DNA of 64,000 nucleotides, taken from NCBI GenBank assembly GCA_902776365.1, contig CACYPU010000001.1, forward strand, positions 310,001 through 374,000. The letters are read 5' to 3'. The position numbers and the translations under genes are program-made. Positions 23,685 through 31,984 of the stretch are shown here, one piece after another (the stretch's first letter is position 1; the number at the start of each line of letters is the position of its first letter). This DNA is from an uncultured Bacteroidota bacterium (GTDB taxonomy: Bacteria; Bacteroidota; Bacteroidia; Bacteroidales; P3). The notes under the pieces were generated by a model. It ran no database searches. It was not told where the DNA came from and was given only the letters and a program-made list of their open reading frames with translations.

Positions 23685-25937
23685 TTATTCCAGCGCTTCC
23701 ATGATGGCTTTGGCGGCCTTGCGGCCGGCGCCCATGGCGAGGATGACTGTGGCGGCGCCGCTGACGGCGTCGCCGCCGGCGAAGATGAGCTTGCGGCTCG
23801 TCTGGCCGTTCTCGTCGGCCTTGATGCCACCCCAGGTCTCGCATTCGAGGCCCGGCGTGGTGGTGCGGATGAGGGGGTTGGGGCTGGTGCCGAGGGCGGC
23901 GACGATGGTGTCGGCCTCGACATCGCACTCGCTGCCTTCGATGGGGCTGAATTTGCGACGGCCTTTCTCGTCGGGCTCGCCCATCTCCATCTTCACGCAG
24001 CGCAGGGCGCGCACGGTGCCGTCCTCGTTGCCGAGGATTTCGAGCGGGGCGGTCTGGAACATGAACTGCACCCCTTCTTCCATGGCATGATGCACTTCCT
24101 CGCGGCGGGCAGGCATGTCCATCTCGCCACGGCGGTAGACGACGGTCACCTCGCTGCCAAGGCGCAGGGCGGTGCGGGCGGCATCCATGGCGACGTTGCC
24201 GCCACCGACGACGATGACCTTGTTGCCTAGGTAGATGGGGGTATCGTACTGCTCGTCGTAGCCGTGCATGAGGTTGGTGCGAGTGAGGAGCTCGTTGGCG
24301 CTGATGACGCCGATGAGTGTCTCGCCGTTGATGCCCATGAACTTGGGCAGGCCGGCGCCCGAGGCGATATAGACGGCATCGTACTCCATGTCCTCGAAGA
24401 GCTGGTCGATGGTGATGCTCTTGCCGATGATGACGTTGGTGCGTATCTCGACGCCGAGGCGGCGCAGGTTCTCGATTTCGGGCTCCACGACGCGCTGCTT
24501 GGGCAGACGGAACTCGGGGATGCCGTAGACGAGCACGCCGCCGGCATGGTGCAGGGCCTCGAAGACGGTGACCTGGTAGCCGTGCTTGGCGAGGTCGCCG
24601 GCGCAGGTGAGGCCGCTGGGGCCGCTGCCGATGACCGCCACCTTGCGTCCGGCAGGGTAGCAGGGACTTTGAGGCTTGGACTGGGCGCGGTGGTTGTCGG
24701 CCACGAAGCGCTCGAGGGCGCCGATGGCGATGGGCTCGTTCTTAACGCCCATCACACAGCTGCCCTCGCACTGCGTCTCCTGCGGGCAGACGCGTCCGCA
24801 GACGGCCGGCAGGGCGGAGTCGTGGGTGATGGTGATATAGGCTTGGTTGAAGTTCTCCTCCTTGATATTCTGTATGAAAAGCGGGATGTTGATGCCCACG
24901 GGGCAGGCTTCGACGCAGCGCGGCTTCTTGCACTGCAGGCAGCGGGAGGCTTCCAGCATGGCTTGGTGCTCGGAGAGGCCGAAAGAGACCTCGTCGAAGT
25001 TCTTGGCGCGCACCTTGGGGTCTTGCTCGCGGGGCTTCTGGCGCTTTTTGGCCTCGGCCACGGCGGCTTCAACGGCAGGGGCCAGATTGCATTGGTGTCC
25101 GCTCTCGGCGGTGGCTATGCGGTAGCGGCGGGCATCGGGAGTCTTGAGCTTGCGGGCGGCCTCGTCGAAGTCTACGAGGTGGCCGTCGAACTCGGGACCG
25201 TCGACGCAGCAGAACTTCACGTCGTCGCCCACACGTACGCGGCAGGCGCCGCACATGCCGGTGCCGTCGACCATCATGCAGTTGAGGCTCACGATGGTGG
25301 GGAGGTTGTATTTCTTGGTGGTCAATGATACGAATTTCATCATCGGCAGCGGGCCGATGGCTACGCAATGGCTGTAGTCGGCGCCACTCTGGCAGAGCTG
25401 GTCGACCTTGGCGGTGACGAGGCCTTGCTCGCCGTAGCTGCCGTCGTCGGTCATGATGTGCAGGTTCTGGCATACAGCGCGCAGCTCGTCTTCGTAGAAG
25501 AGCAGGTCTTTCGAGCGGGCACCGATGATGACATCGGTGGGGATGCCCTGGCGGAAGGCCCATTTCACCTGCGGGAACACCGGCGCGATGCCCACGCCGC
25601 CAGCCACGAAGAGGAGGCGTTTCAGCTCGCCTTTAGCGTGTTTCTCGATGAGTTCGCTGGGACGGCCGAGGGGACCCACGATGGTGTAGAGGTCGTCGCC
25701 CTCGTTCATCGCTGCCAGCTGGCGCGTGGTCTCGCCGACCACCTGGAAGACGATGACTACCGACTGGCGTTGGTAGACGATGTCGCTGATGGTGAGGGGT
25801 ATGCGCTCGCCGTTCTCGTGGGGGATGACGATGACGAACTGGCCCGGCTTGCCGCTGAGCGATATCCACGGCGCGTGGACTTCCATCCGGTAAATCTCGT
25901 GGCTGTTGAGCAGCCGCTTGCTGATGATCTCGTACAC
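23685..25937 (-). CDS. Fused NfnA/NfnB-like flavoprotein (SudB-SudA / GltA-like)
   Basis: A 750-residue fusion. The N-terminal part is a ferredoxin-NADP reductase-like subunit with FAD and NAD regions and a 2Fe-2S site near residues 220-255 (CMMVDGTGMCGACRV, FCCVDGPEFDG). The C-terminal part is a glutamate-synthase small-subunit-like module with two 4Fe-4S sites (CLQCKKPRCVEACPVGI, CGRVCPQETQCEGSC), an FAD loop (VIGSGPSGLTCAGDLAK) and an NADPH loop (VVGGGNVAMDAARTALRLG). This matches the NADH-dependent ferredoxin:NADP oxidoreductase pair, joined in one chain as in many Bacteroidota. It is cytoplasmic, with a role in NADPH/ferredoxin balance. Confidence 0.9.
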   Translation of the reverse strand: MYEIISKRLLNSHEIYRMEVHAPWISLSGKPGQFVIVIPHENGERIPLTISDIVYQRQSVVIVFQVVGETTRQLAAMNEGDDLYTIVGPLGRPSELIEKHAKGELKRLLFVAGGVGIAPVFPQVKWAFRQGIPTDVIIGARSKDLLFYEDELRAVCQNLHIMTDDGSYGEQGLVTAKVDQLCQSGADYSHCVAIGPLPMMKFVSLTTKKYNLPTIVSLNCMMVDGTGMCGACRVRVGDDVKFCCVDGPEFDGHLVDFDEAARKLKTPDARRYRIATAESGHQCNLAPAVEAAVAEAKKRQKPREQDPKVRAKNFDEVSFGLSEHQAMLEASRCLQCKKPRCVEACPVGINIPLFIQNIKEENFNQAYITITHDSALPAVCGRVCPQETQCEGSCVMGVKNEPIAIGALERFVADNHRAQSKPQSPCYPAGRKVAVIGSGPSGLTCAGDLAKHGYQVTVFEALHHAGGVLVYGIPEFRLPKQRVVEPEIENLRRLGVEIRTNVIIGKSITIDQLFEDMEYDAVYIASGAGLPKFMGINGETLIGVISANELLTRTNLMHGYDEQYDTPIYLGNKVIVVGGGNVAMDAARTALRLGSEVTVVYRRGEMDMPARREEVHHAMEEGVQFMFQTAPLEILGNEDGTVRALRCVKMEMGEPDEKGRRKFSPIEGSECDVEADTIVAALGTSPNPLIRTTTPGLECETWGGIKADENGQTSRKLIFAGGDAVSGAATVILAMGAGRKAAKAIMEALE

Positions 25938-25980
25938 TGCTTAAATTGAAAATTGAAAGTTGAAAATTGAAAATTAAAGT
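25938..25980 (-). repeat. TTTTCAA array upstream of the NfnAB-like gene
   Basis: About five units of TTTTCAA/TTTCAAC on the minus strand in the gap between the dipeptidase and the flavoprotein. A similar word lies in alaS at 49024. Confidence 0.85.
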
Positions 25981-25991
25981 CGTTGAGGGAG

Positions 25992-27344
25992 TTACTCGGC
26001 GAAGTATTTGTAGAACAAGGGGATGGTCTCGATGCCGCGGAAGAACTGCTGGAGGGGGTAGTTCTCGTTGGGGGCGTGGATGTCGTCGCTGGCGAGGCCG
26101 AAGCCCATGAGGATGCTCTTGATGCCGAGAATCTTCTCGAAGCCGGCCACGATGGGGATGCTTCCGCCGCTGCGGGTGGGGATGGGACGCTTGCCGAAGG
26201 TGTCGGTCATGGCACGCTCGGCGGCCTTGTAGGCTTTGAGCTCCAGCGGGCTGACATAGGCGGCGCCACCGTGGCAGGGGGTGACCTTGACGGTGACATA
26301 GTCGGGAGCGGCAGCCTCGAAGTAGTTCTTGAACAACTCGCTTATCTTCTCGAAGTCCTGGTTGGCGACGAGGCGGGTGCTTATCTTGGCGTAGGCCTTG
26401 CTGGGGAGCACGGTTTTGGTGCCCTCGCCGGTGTGGCCGCCCCAGATGCCACAGACGTCGAGGCAGGGGCGTATGCCGGTGCGCTCCTTGGTGGAGTAGC
26501 CTTTCTCGCCCTTGAGGGCGCGGACACCAAGCTCGCGCTTGTACGCATCCTCGTCGAAGGGTGCCTGTGCCATGAGGGCACGCTCCTCGTCGCTGAGCAC
26601 CAGCACGTCGTCGTAGAAGCCAGGAATGGTGATGTGGCCGTCCTCGTCGTGGAGGTCGGCGATCATCTTGCAGAGGACGTTGATGGGGTTGGCCACGGCA
26701 CCGCCGAAGATGCCGCTGTGCAGGTCGTGGTTGGCACCGGTGACCTCCACCTCCCAGTAGCAGAGGCCGCGGAGGCCGCTGGTGATGCTGGGGGTGTCGG
26801 GGCCAATCATCGAGGTGTCGCACACCAGGATGATGTCGGCTTTCAGCAACTCTTTGTTCTTCTCGCAGAAGCCATAGAGGCTGCCGGAGCCAATCTCCTC
26901 CTCGCCCTCGAGCATGAACTTCACGTTGCAGGGCAGGTTGCCGGTGCGGACCATATATTCGAAGGCCTTGGCCTGCATGAAACTCTGACCTTTGTCGTCG
27001 TCGGCGCCACGGGCCCAGATTTTGCCATCCTTGATGACGGGCTCGAAGGGAGAGGTCTTCCAGAGCTCGAGCGGTGCCACGGGCATCACGTCGTAGTGGC
27101 CGTAGACCAACACGGTAGGCTTGCTGGGGTCGATAATCTTCTCGCCATAAACCACTGGGTTGCCGTCGGTGGGCATCACCTCGGCCTTGTCGGCACCTGC
27201 CTCCAGCAGCAACTCTTTCCAGCGCTCGGCGCAGCGAATCATGTCAGGCTTATGTTCCTGCTCGGAGCTGATGCTGGGGATACGGATTAAAGAGAATAGT
27301 TCTTCAAGGAAACGGTCTTTGTTTTGTTCGATGTATTGTTTCAT
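25992..27344 (-). CDS. M20-family metallopeptidase (dipeptidase)
   Basis: A 450-residue cytosolic peptidase. Metal and catalytic residues are visible: VYGHYDVMP, RGADDDKGQ, the catalytic Glu pair in LEGEEEIGSGS, VCDTSM, the dimerisation-lid His in GANHDLHSG, and a C-terminal IHAPNENYP. This is the CNDP-like/nonspecific dipeptidase branch of M20. The start ATG lies immediately after a long GGTTTGAAA array. Confidence 0.92.
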   Translation of the reverse strand: MKQYIEQNKDRFLEELFSLIRIPSISSEQEHKPDMIRCAERWKELLLEAGADKAEVMPTDGNPVVYGEKIIDPSKPTVLVYGHYDVMPVAPLELWKTSPFEPVIKDGKIWARGADDDKGQSFMQAKAFEYMVRTGNLPCNVKFMLEGEEEIGSGSLYGFCEKNKELLKADIILVCDTSMIGPDTPSITSGLRGLCYWEVEVTGANHDLHSGIFGGAVANPINVLCKMIADLHDEDGHITIPGFYDDVLVLSDEERALMAQAPFDEDAYKRELGVRALKGEKGYSTKERTGIRPCLDVCGIWGGHTGEGTKTVLPSKAYAKISTRLVANQDFEKISELFKNYFEAAAPDYVTVKVTPCHGGAAYVSPLELKAYKAAERAMTDTFGKRPIPTRSGGSIPIVAGFEKILGIKSILMGFGLASDDIHAPNENYPLQQFFRGIETIPLFYKYFAE

Positions 27345-27480
27345 AAGGGGTTTGAGGGGTTAAAAGGGTTTGAAAGGTTTGAAAGGTTTGAAAGGTTTGA
27401 GGGGTTTGAAAGGTTTAAAGGGTTTGAAAGGTTAAAAAGGTTTAAGGGGTTTGAGGGGTTAAAAGGGTTTGAAAGGTTTA
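27345..27480 (-). repeat. Long TTTCAAACC/TTTAACCCC tandem array
   Basis: About 135 bases of TTTCAAACC-type units (9-10 bp) with interspersed TTAACCCC. It spans the gap between the flavodoxin and dipeptidase genes and reaches the flavodoxin stop codon. The same word family is at 41901-41992, 60002-60160 and 62274-62373. Confidence 0.92.
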
Positions 27481-28005
27481 ATTCATTAGGCGTTTCTCGC
27501 CCCAAGTGTACTGAGGGTAGGCCTTCTTGAGGTCGTTGTAAGAGCCTTCCACGGTGCTGCCGCCGCTGGTGGCGAAGACGTTGAGCACCTTGCCGCTGAG
27601 GTCGTGGGCCTCGATGAAGGTGTTGATGATGGTGGGGGCGGTGTACCACCATACGGGGAAGCCAATCCACACGGTGTCGTAGTCGGCGATATTGGCGCAG
27701 GTGCCCTTGATGGCGGGGCGCGAGGATTTGTCTTTCATCTCGAGGGTGGAACGAGAGGTCTTGTCACGCCAGTCGAGGTCGGCGTCGGTGTAAGGCACCT
27801 CGGGGGCAATCTCGAAGAGGTCGGCGTTCAGCTCATTAGCAAGTTTCTGAGCGGCAGCCTTGGTGGTGCCGGTGGCGGAGAAATAGGCTACTAAGGTCTT
27901 ATTCATATTGCTTGATTGTTTGATGGCTTGTTTGTTTGGATTCTTTTGAGCGCAGGCGCCAAGCATCAGGCAGCATGCAGCGAGGACAAAGGTAAAACGT
28001 TTCAT
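27478..28005 (-). CDS. Flavodoxin-family lipoprotein
   Basis: A 175-residue protein. A lipoprotein signal (MKRFTFVLAACCLMLGACAQ) and a short linker precede a flavodoxin domain: NKTLVAYFSATGTTKAAA (FMN phosphate loop), DTVWIGFPVWWYTAPTII and FATSGGSTVEGSYNDL. The linker (KQAIKQSSN) is written by a CAATCAAG-type repeat, directly before the Met-Asn-Lys where a cytosolic flavodoxin would start. It is preceded by a good promoter. Lipid-anchored flavodoxins do occur in Bacteroidota; here it may serve a periplasmic redox step (inference). Confidence 0.82.
   Translation of the reverse strand: MKRFTFVLAACCLMLGACAQKNPNKQAIKQSSNMNKTLVAYFSATGTTKAAAQKLANELNADLFEIAPEVPYTDADLDWRDKTSRSTLEMKDKSSRPAIKGTCANIADYDTVWIGFPVWWYTAPTIINTFIEAHDLSGKVLNVFATSGGSTVEGSYNDLKKAYPQYTWGEKRLMN
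27907..27939 (-). repeat. CAATCAAG-type array at a signal/domain junction
   Basis: Three to four imperfect 8-bp units (CAAACAAG, CCATCAAA, CAATCAAG) on the minus strand, joining lipoprotein signal and flavodoxin domain. Related word in alaS at 49405. Confidence 0.65.
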
Positions 28006-28025
28006 GACATTATAATTTTCAACTG

Positions 28026-28057
28026 CAAAATTACAAAAATAAATTGAAATAGGCAAA
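28026..28057 (-). promoter_or_regulatory. Bacteroidota promoter for the flavodoxin gene
   Basis: TTTG (28054-28057), exactly 20 nt, TAATTTTG (28026-28033) on the minus strand, 21 bases before the ATG. Confidence 0.75.
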
Positions 28058-28078
28058 AAAAACTTTTTATGTCAAAAA

Positions 28079-28621
28079 CTACAGCATCGCCTCGATGTCT
28101 TTTTCAAAATCCTTGGGTTCGGTGGTAGGAGCGTAGCGTTTGACTACGGTGCCGTCTTTCGAAATAAGGAATTTGGTGAAATTCCACTTGATGTCGCTCT
28201 CTTTCTCCACACTCTTGCTGATGGTCTTGAAGAGGGCGGCGGCGCCTTTGGCTTTGAGTCCGTGATATTCCTCGGTGGGGGCAGCTGTCTTCAGGTACTC
28301 GAAGATGGGATGTGCCTCTTTGCCGTTGACATCGATTTTCTTCATAATCTGAAAGGTTACGCCGTAGTTGAGGCGGCAGAACTCCTCGATCTCGCTGTCG
28401 GTGCCGGGGTCCTGCTCCTTGAACTGGTTGCAGGGAAAACCGATGCAGACCAGACCGCGGTCGCGGTACTTCTCGTTGAGGGCTTCGAGGCCGTCGAACT
28501 GGGGCGTGAAGCCGCACTTGCTGGCGGTGTTGATAATCAGCAGGACCTTGCCTTTGAAGTCGGCGAAGTTAATCTCTTTGCCATTGCTGGCCACAGCTTT
28601 GAAGTCGTAAATGGTTGCCAT
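28079..28621 (-). CDS. Glutathione peroxidase-family thiol peroxidase
   Basis: A 180-residue peroxidase of the thioredoxin fold. Conserved segments are [11 protein letters not shown] (peroxidatic Cys), [13 protein letters not shown], and [14 protein letters not shown] with the catalytic Asn/Trp. It has Cys rather than selenocysteine and probably uses thioredoxin as reductant. It has no signal peptide, so it is cytoplasmic. It defends against hydroperoxides. It is followed by the flavodoxin promoter. Confidence 0.93.
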   Translation of the reverse strand: MATIYDFKAVASNGKEINFADFKGKVLLIINTASKCGFTPQFDGLEALNEKYRDRGLVCIGFPCNQFKEQDPGTDSEIEEFCRLNYGVTFQIMKKIDVNGKEAHPIFEYLKTAAPTEEYHGLKAKGAAALFKTISKSVEKESDIKWNFTKFLISKDGTVVKRYAPTTEPKDFEKDIEAML

Positions 28622-28657
28622 AATATTGATGTTTATAAGGTTTTAATTGTTAAAAGA

Positions 28658-29314
28658 CTAAGGTGTTGAGAGAATTTTTGCCAGCAGTTTGGCGGCGGGT
28701 TGGTTGAGGCGGTGGCCGAACTTATCGCACCAGTGCACCTCATATCCGATGCGTTGCAGGGCAGCGGCGTTCTGCTTAGCCGGCTCGCGACCCACCAGTT
28801 CGTCGTCGGTTGAGAAGAGGGCCACCATGTGCTTCGACGGCACGGGGGTGTGGTCGTCGCGCACGGACATATAGCGTTTCACCAGTGGCTCGTCGATGGT
28901 GTATTCTGTGGCGCCGTCCTCACGTTCGCAGTGGAAGGGGTGCTTACCGTAGCCGATGCGGCGCAGCGTGGTCTCGATGTTATAGGTGGGGTTGATGGCC
29001 ACCTTCGTGGCCTCCGGGGCGTCGAGATACAGCAGATAGAGTCCTCCCAGCGACGTGCCGGCGATGAGTTCGGGGGAGAACACCTTCACGTAGTCCTCCA
29101 ATATCGCCATGGCTTCCGCTGGCTCCACGGGGAGCTCGGGCGACAGCCACTCATAGCCGTCGAGGTAGTGCCCCAGCGACGACTTGGTGCCGCTCTTCGC
29201 GCCGCTGCCCATGCCGTGGACATACAGCGCATAAGGCTTCTCTTTGGGCATATAGTTGTTTGGGTCGCCTTTGTAGGGCGCGCTCGCTCCACTATGGTCG
29301 CGTTCGTGGCTCAT
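28658..29314 (-). CDS. YqiA/YcfP-like alpha/beta hydrolase
   Basis: A 218-residue hydrolase of the UPF0227 (YqiA/YcfP) esterase group. YALYVHGMGSGAKSGT gives the oxyanion strand, IAGTSLGGLYLL contains the nucleophile Ser, STDDELVG supplies the Asp and KFGHRLN the His. The ATG at 29314 overlaps the stop of the DUF58 gene (ATGA type). A later ATG (29251) before PKEKPYALYVH would remove 21 unconserved residues that include a motif also present near 30261. Confidence 0.78.
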   Translation of the reverse strand: MSHERDHSGASAPYKGDPNNYMPKEKPYALYVHGMGSGAKSGTKSSLGHYLDGYEWLSPELPVEPAEAMAILEDYVKVFSPELIAGTSLGGLYLLYLDAPEATKVAINPTYNIETTLRRIGYGKHPFHCEREDGATEYTIDEPLVKRYMSVRDDHTPVPSKHMVALFSTDDELVGREPAKQNAAALQRIGYEVHWCDKFGHRLNQPAAKLLAKILSTP

Positions 29315-30255
29315 ACCTTACTACGTTTAAGGAGGAAGGGGAGGAGGATTTGGTGGAACCCTTGGGCGACGTCGACGGGGACGTAGTCGATGCGGTACTG
29401 CATGGCGCGCTGGCGGAGGGCGGAGAAGAGGTCGGTCATCTGGCGGCGGTATTCGGCGGCGACTTCGTCGGGCTGCAATTTCAGTTGGTGGCCGGACTCG
29501 AGGTCGATGAAGAGGTGGGGACGTGAACCGTAGTCGAGGTCCACCTCGTGGGCCATATCATAGGTGTGGAAGATGATGACTTCGTGCTTGTTGTGGCGGA
29601 GGTGCCGCAGGGCGTCGAAGAGGGCTTCTTGGGTGTCTGAGTGACTGTGTGACTGAGTGACCGAGTTTGTGAAGGCGTCGGTGAAGAGGATGACGAGGGA
29701 GCGCTTGTGGAGCTGCTCGGCAGTGAGATGAATGGTTTCCGCCAGCGATGTTTCACGATGTGACTCTTTATTGACAGGCTGCAGCAGTCCGTCGAGTAAT
29801 CCCAGCAGGTATTGCTGGTGGACGCTGCTGGAGCGGCAGGGTGTCTGCTGGTCGATTTGGCCGCTGAAGAGGGTGAGGCCGAAGGCGTCGCGTTGGCGGT
29901 GGAGGAGTTCTATCAGCACGGCGGCGGCATAGACGGCGAAAGTGAGCTTGTTGGGGTGGTCGATGTCGCCGTGGCACTCGGTGGGGAAGAGCATGGAGCT
30001 GCTCTGGTCGATGAGCAGTTGGCAGCGCAGGTTGGTCTCCTCCTCGAATTGCTTCACATAGAGGCGGTCGGTGCGGCCATAGAGGTGCCAGTCGATGTTC
30101 TTCGTGCTCTCACCGCTGTTGTACTGGCGGTAGTCGGAGAACTCGACGGAGAAACCATGGAAAGGACTTTTATGCCTGCCGGTGATGAATCCTTCGACCA
30201 CCTGACGGGCATAAAAGTCCAGTGATTTGTAGCGGGAAATCTGCTCCTTTAACAC
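29311..30255 (-). CDS. DUF58 domain protein (MoxR-associated)
   Basis: A 314-residue protein with a DUF58/vWA-like fold. Landmarks are GRHKSPFHGFSVEFSDYRQY, STKNIDWHLYGRTDRLYVKQ, LLIDQSSSM (metal-ion-dependent adhesion motif) and ILFTDAFTNS. DUF58 proteins usually work with a MoxR ATPase; none is seen within this window. A GTGACTGA repeat (29635-29665) encodes an insert VTQSHSHSDTQ in a loop. It is coupled to the downstream hydrolase gene. Confidence 0.87.
   Translation of the reverse strand: MLKEQISRYKSLDFYARQVVEGFITGRHKSPFHGFSVEFSDYRQYNSGESTKNIDWHLYGRTDRLYVKQFEEETNLRCQLLIDQSSSMLFPTECHGDIDHPNKLTFAVYAAAVLIELLHRQRDAFGLTLFSGQIDQQTPCRSSSVHQQYLLGLLDGLLQPVNKESHRETSLAETIHLTAEQLHKRSLVILFTDAFTNSVTQSHSHSDTQEALFDALRHLRHNKHEVIIFHTYDMAHEVDLDYGSRPHLFIDLESGHQLKLQPDEVAAEYRRQMTDLFSALRQRAMQYRIDYVPVDVAQGFHQILLPFLLKRSKV
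29635..29665 (-). repeat. GTCACTCA-type array in the DUF58 gene
   Basis: Four 8-bp units of TCACTCAG/TCACACAG, in frame, coding VTQSHSHSDTQ. Confidence 0.8.
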
Positions 30256-30289
30256 GGCATTCGCTCCCTTCGGTCGCGGTCACGCCGCA

Positions 30290-30604
30290 TTAAAGCAGCG
30301 CATTCAGTTTCTCGGCGAGGGTTTCTTTGGCGACGAGGCCGACGCTCTTGTCGACGGGCTGGTCGCTGCCACCTTTGAAGAAGAGGACGGTGGGGACGTT
30401 GCGGATGCGGAACTTGGCGGCGAGGTCGGAGCACTCGTCGACGTCGGCGGTGCCGATCATCACACGGCCTTCATACTCTTTCTCAAGTTCCTCGACACGA
30501 GGGGCGAGGGCTTTGCAGGGACCGCACCAAGTGGCGCCGAAGTCAACCATCACGGGCTTGCCGGTGGCAATCATTTCGTTGAAGTTTTGTTCTGTGACTT
30601 TCAT
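30290..30604 (-). CDS. trxA: Thioredoxin
   Basis: A 104-residue cytoplasmic thioredoxin with the active-site WCGPC after VMVDFGAT, the cis-Pro segment RNVPTVLFFKGG and a standard length. It reduces disulfides and supplies electrons to peroxidases and reductases. It is followed by the DUF58 gene after 34 bases with a GC-rich spacer. The start follows an AT-rich stretch downstream of der. Confidence 0.94.
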   Translation of the reverse strand: MKVTEQNFNEMIATGKPVMVDFGATWCGPCKALAPRVEELEKEYEGRVMIGTADVDECSDLAAKFRIRNVPTVLFFKGGSDQPVDKSVGLVAKETLAEKLNALL

Positions 30605-30652
30605 ATTGTTATTTTTTTTGTTTCATTTTTTTATAGCAAATTCCGTGCCAAA

Positions 30653-31957
30653 CTATTTTGCTCTGAAATAAATCGTCATGGGGACGCCGTGGAAGTCCCA
30701 GAGTTCGCGCATGCGGTTCTCGACGAAGCGTTTGTAGGGGTCGCGGACGTACTGCGGCAGATTGCAGAAGAAGACAAACTGCGGGTAGGCGGTGGGCAAC
30801 TGGGTGATATACTTAATCTTGACCCATTTGCCTTTGACCGAGGGTGGCGGGTTCTGCTCCTTGACGATGGGGAGGAGTGTGTCGTTGAGTTCGGCGGTGG
30901 AGATGCGGCGGCTGCGGGCTTCGTAGACCTGTTTGGCGGTTTCCAGCACCTTGAAGATGCGCTGTTTGTTGATGACGGAGGTGAAGATAATGGGCACGTC
31001 GTCGAAGGGGGCGATGCGCTCTTTTATCAGACGCTCGTAGTCGCGGTGGGTGTTGGTCTCCTTCTCGACGAGGTCCCATTTGTTGACCACGATGACGACG
31101 CCCTTGTGGTTGCGCTGGATGAGGGAGAAGATGTTGAGGTCCTGCTGCTCGAGGCCTTGGCTGGCATCGAGCATAAGGATGCAGACATCGGCGGCCTCGA
31201 TGGCGCGGATGGAGCGCATGACGGAATAAAACTCGAGGTCTTCGGAGACTTTGCTCTTGCGGCGCAGGCCGGCGGTGTCGACGAAGTTGAAGTCGAAGCC
31301 GAAGAGGTTGTAGTGTGAGTAGACGCTGTCGCGTGTGGTGCCGGCGATGGGTGTGACCACGGAGCGGTGCTCGCCGGTAATCATGTTGATGAAGGAACTC
31401 TTTCCGACGTTGGGACGGCCGACGACGGCGATGCGAGGCAGGCCGTCGGTAGGGTCGTCGTTGCCGTCGTCGAAGTCTTTGACGAGGGCGTCGAGGAGGT
31501 CGCCCGTGCCGGAGCCTGTGACGCCGGCGATGGGGTAGGGGTCGCCGAGACCGAGGGTGTAGAACTCCGCGAGGCCGTCCATCTGGGCTGAGTTGTCGAC
31601 CTTGTTGGCGGCCAGCACCACGGGTTTGGGACACTTGCGCAGCATCTCGGCGACATCTTCGTCCATGGGGGTGAGGCCTTCGCGGGCGTCGACGAGGAAG
31701 AGGATGACGTCGGCCTCGTCGATGGCCAGGGAGACCTGCTTGCGGATTTCGACCTCGAACTCGTCGTCACCCCCCATGACATATCCGCCGGTGTCGATGA
31801 CTGAGAAGCGCTTGCCGTTCCAGTCGGAGTGGCCGTACTGGCGGTCGCGGGTGACGCCGGCGGTCTCGTCGACGATGGCGTTGCGGCTCTCGGTGAGGCG
31901 GTTGAAGAGGGTGGACTTGCCGACATTGGGGCGTCCTACGATGGCTATTATATTCAT
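30653..31957 (-). CDS. der: Ribosome-assembly GTPase Der (EngA)
   Basis: A 434-residue protein with two consecutive G domains and a C-terminal KH-like domain. First domain: [23 protein letters not shown]. Second domain: [26 protein letters not shown]. The KH-like domain ends near MTIYFRAK. It acts in 50S ribosome maturation in the cytoplasm. The length and motif order are standard. Confidence 0.96.
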   Translation of the reverse strand: MNIIAIVGRPNVGKSTLFNRLTESRNAIVDETAGVTRDRQYGHSDWNGKRFSVIDTGGYVMGGDDEFEVEIRKQVSLAIDEADVILFLVDAREGLTPMDEDVAEMLRKCPKPVVLAANKVDNSAQMDGLAEFYTLGLGDPYPIAGVTGSGTGDLLDALVKDFDDGNDDPTDGLPRIAVVGRPNVGKSSFINMITGEHRSVVTPIAGTTRDSVYSHYNLFGFDFNFVDTAGLRRKSKVSEDLEFYSVMRSIRAIEAADVCILMLDASQGLEQQDLNIFSLIQRNHKGVVIVVNKWDLVEKETNTHRDYERLIKERIAPFDDVPIIFTSVINKQRIFKVLETAKQVYEARSRRISTAELNDTLLPIVKEQNPPPSVKGKWVKIKYITQLPTAYPQFVFFCNLPQYVRDPYKRFVENRMRELWDFHGVPMTIYFRAK

Positions 31958-31984
31958 TAGAGTGATTGAGTGACAGGGTGAGGA

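Noticed and set aside
27345-27480. CRISPR array candidate
   Set aside because: The units are contiguous 9-10 bp repeats without unique spacers, unlike CRISPR repeats and spacers; no cas genes are near.
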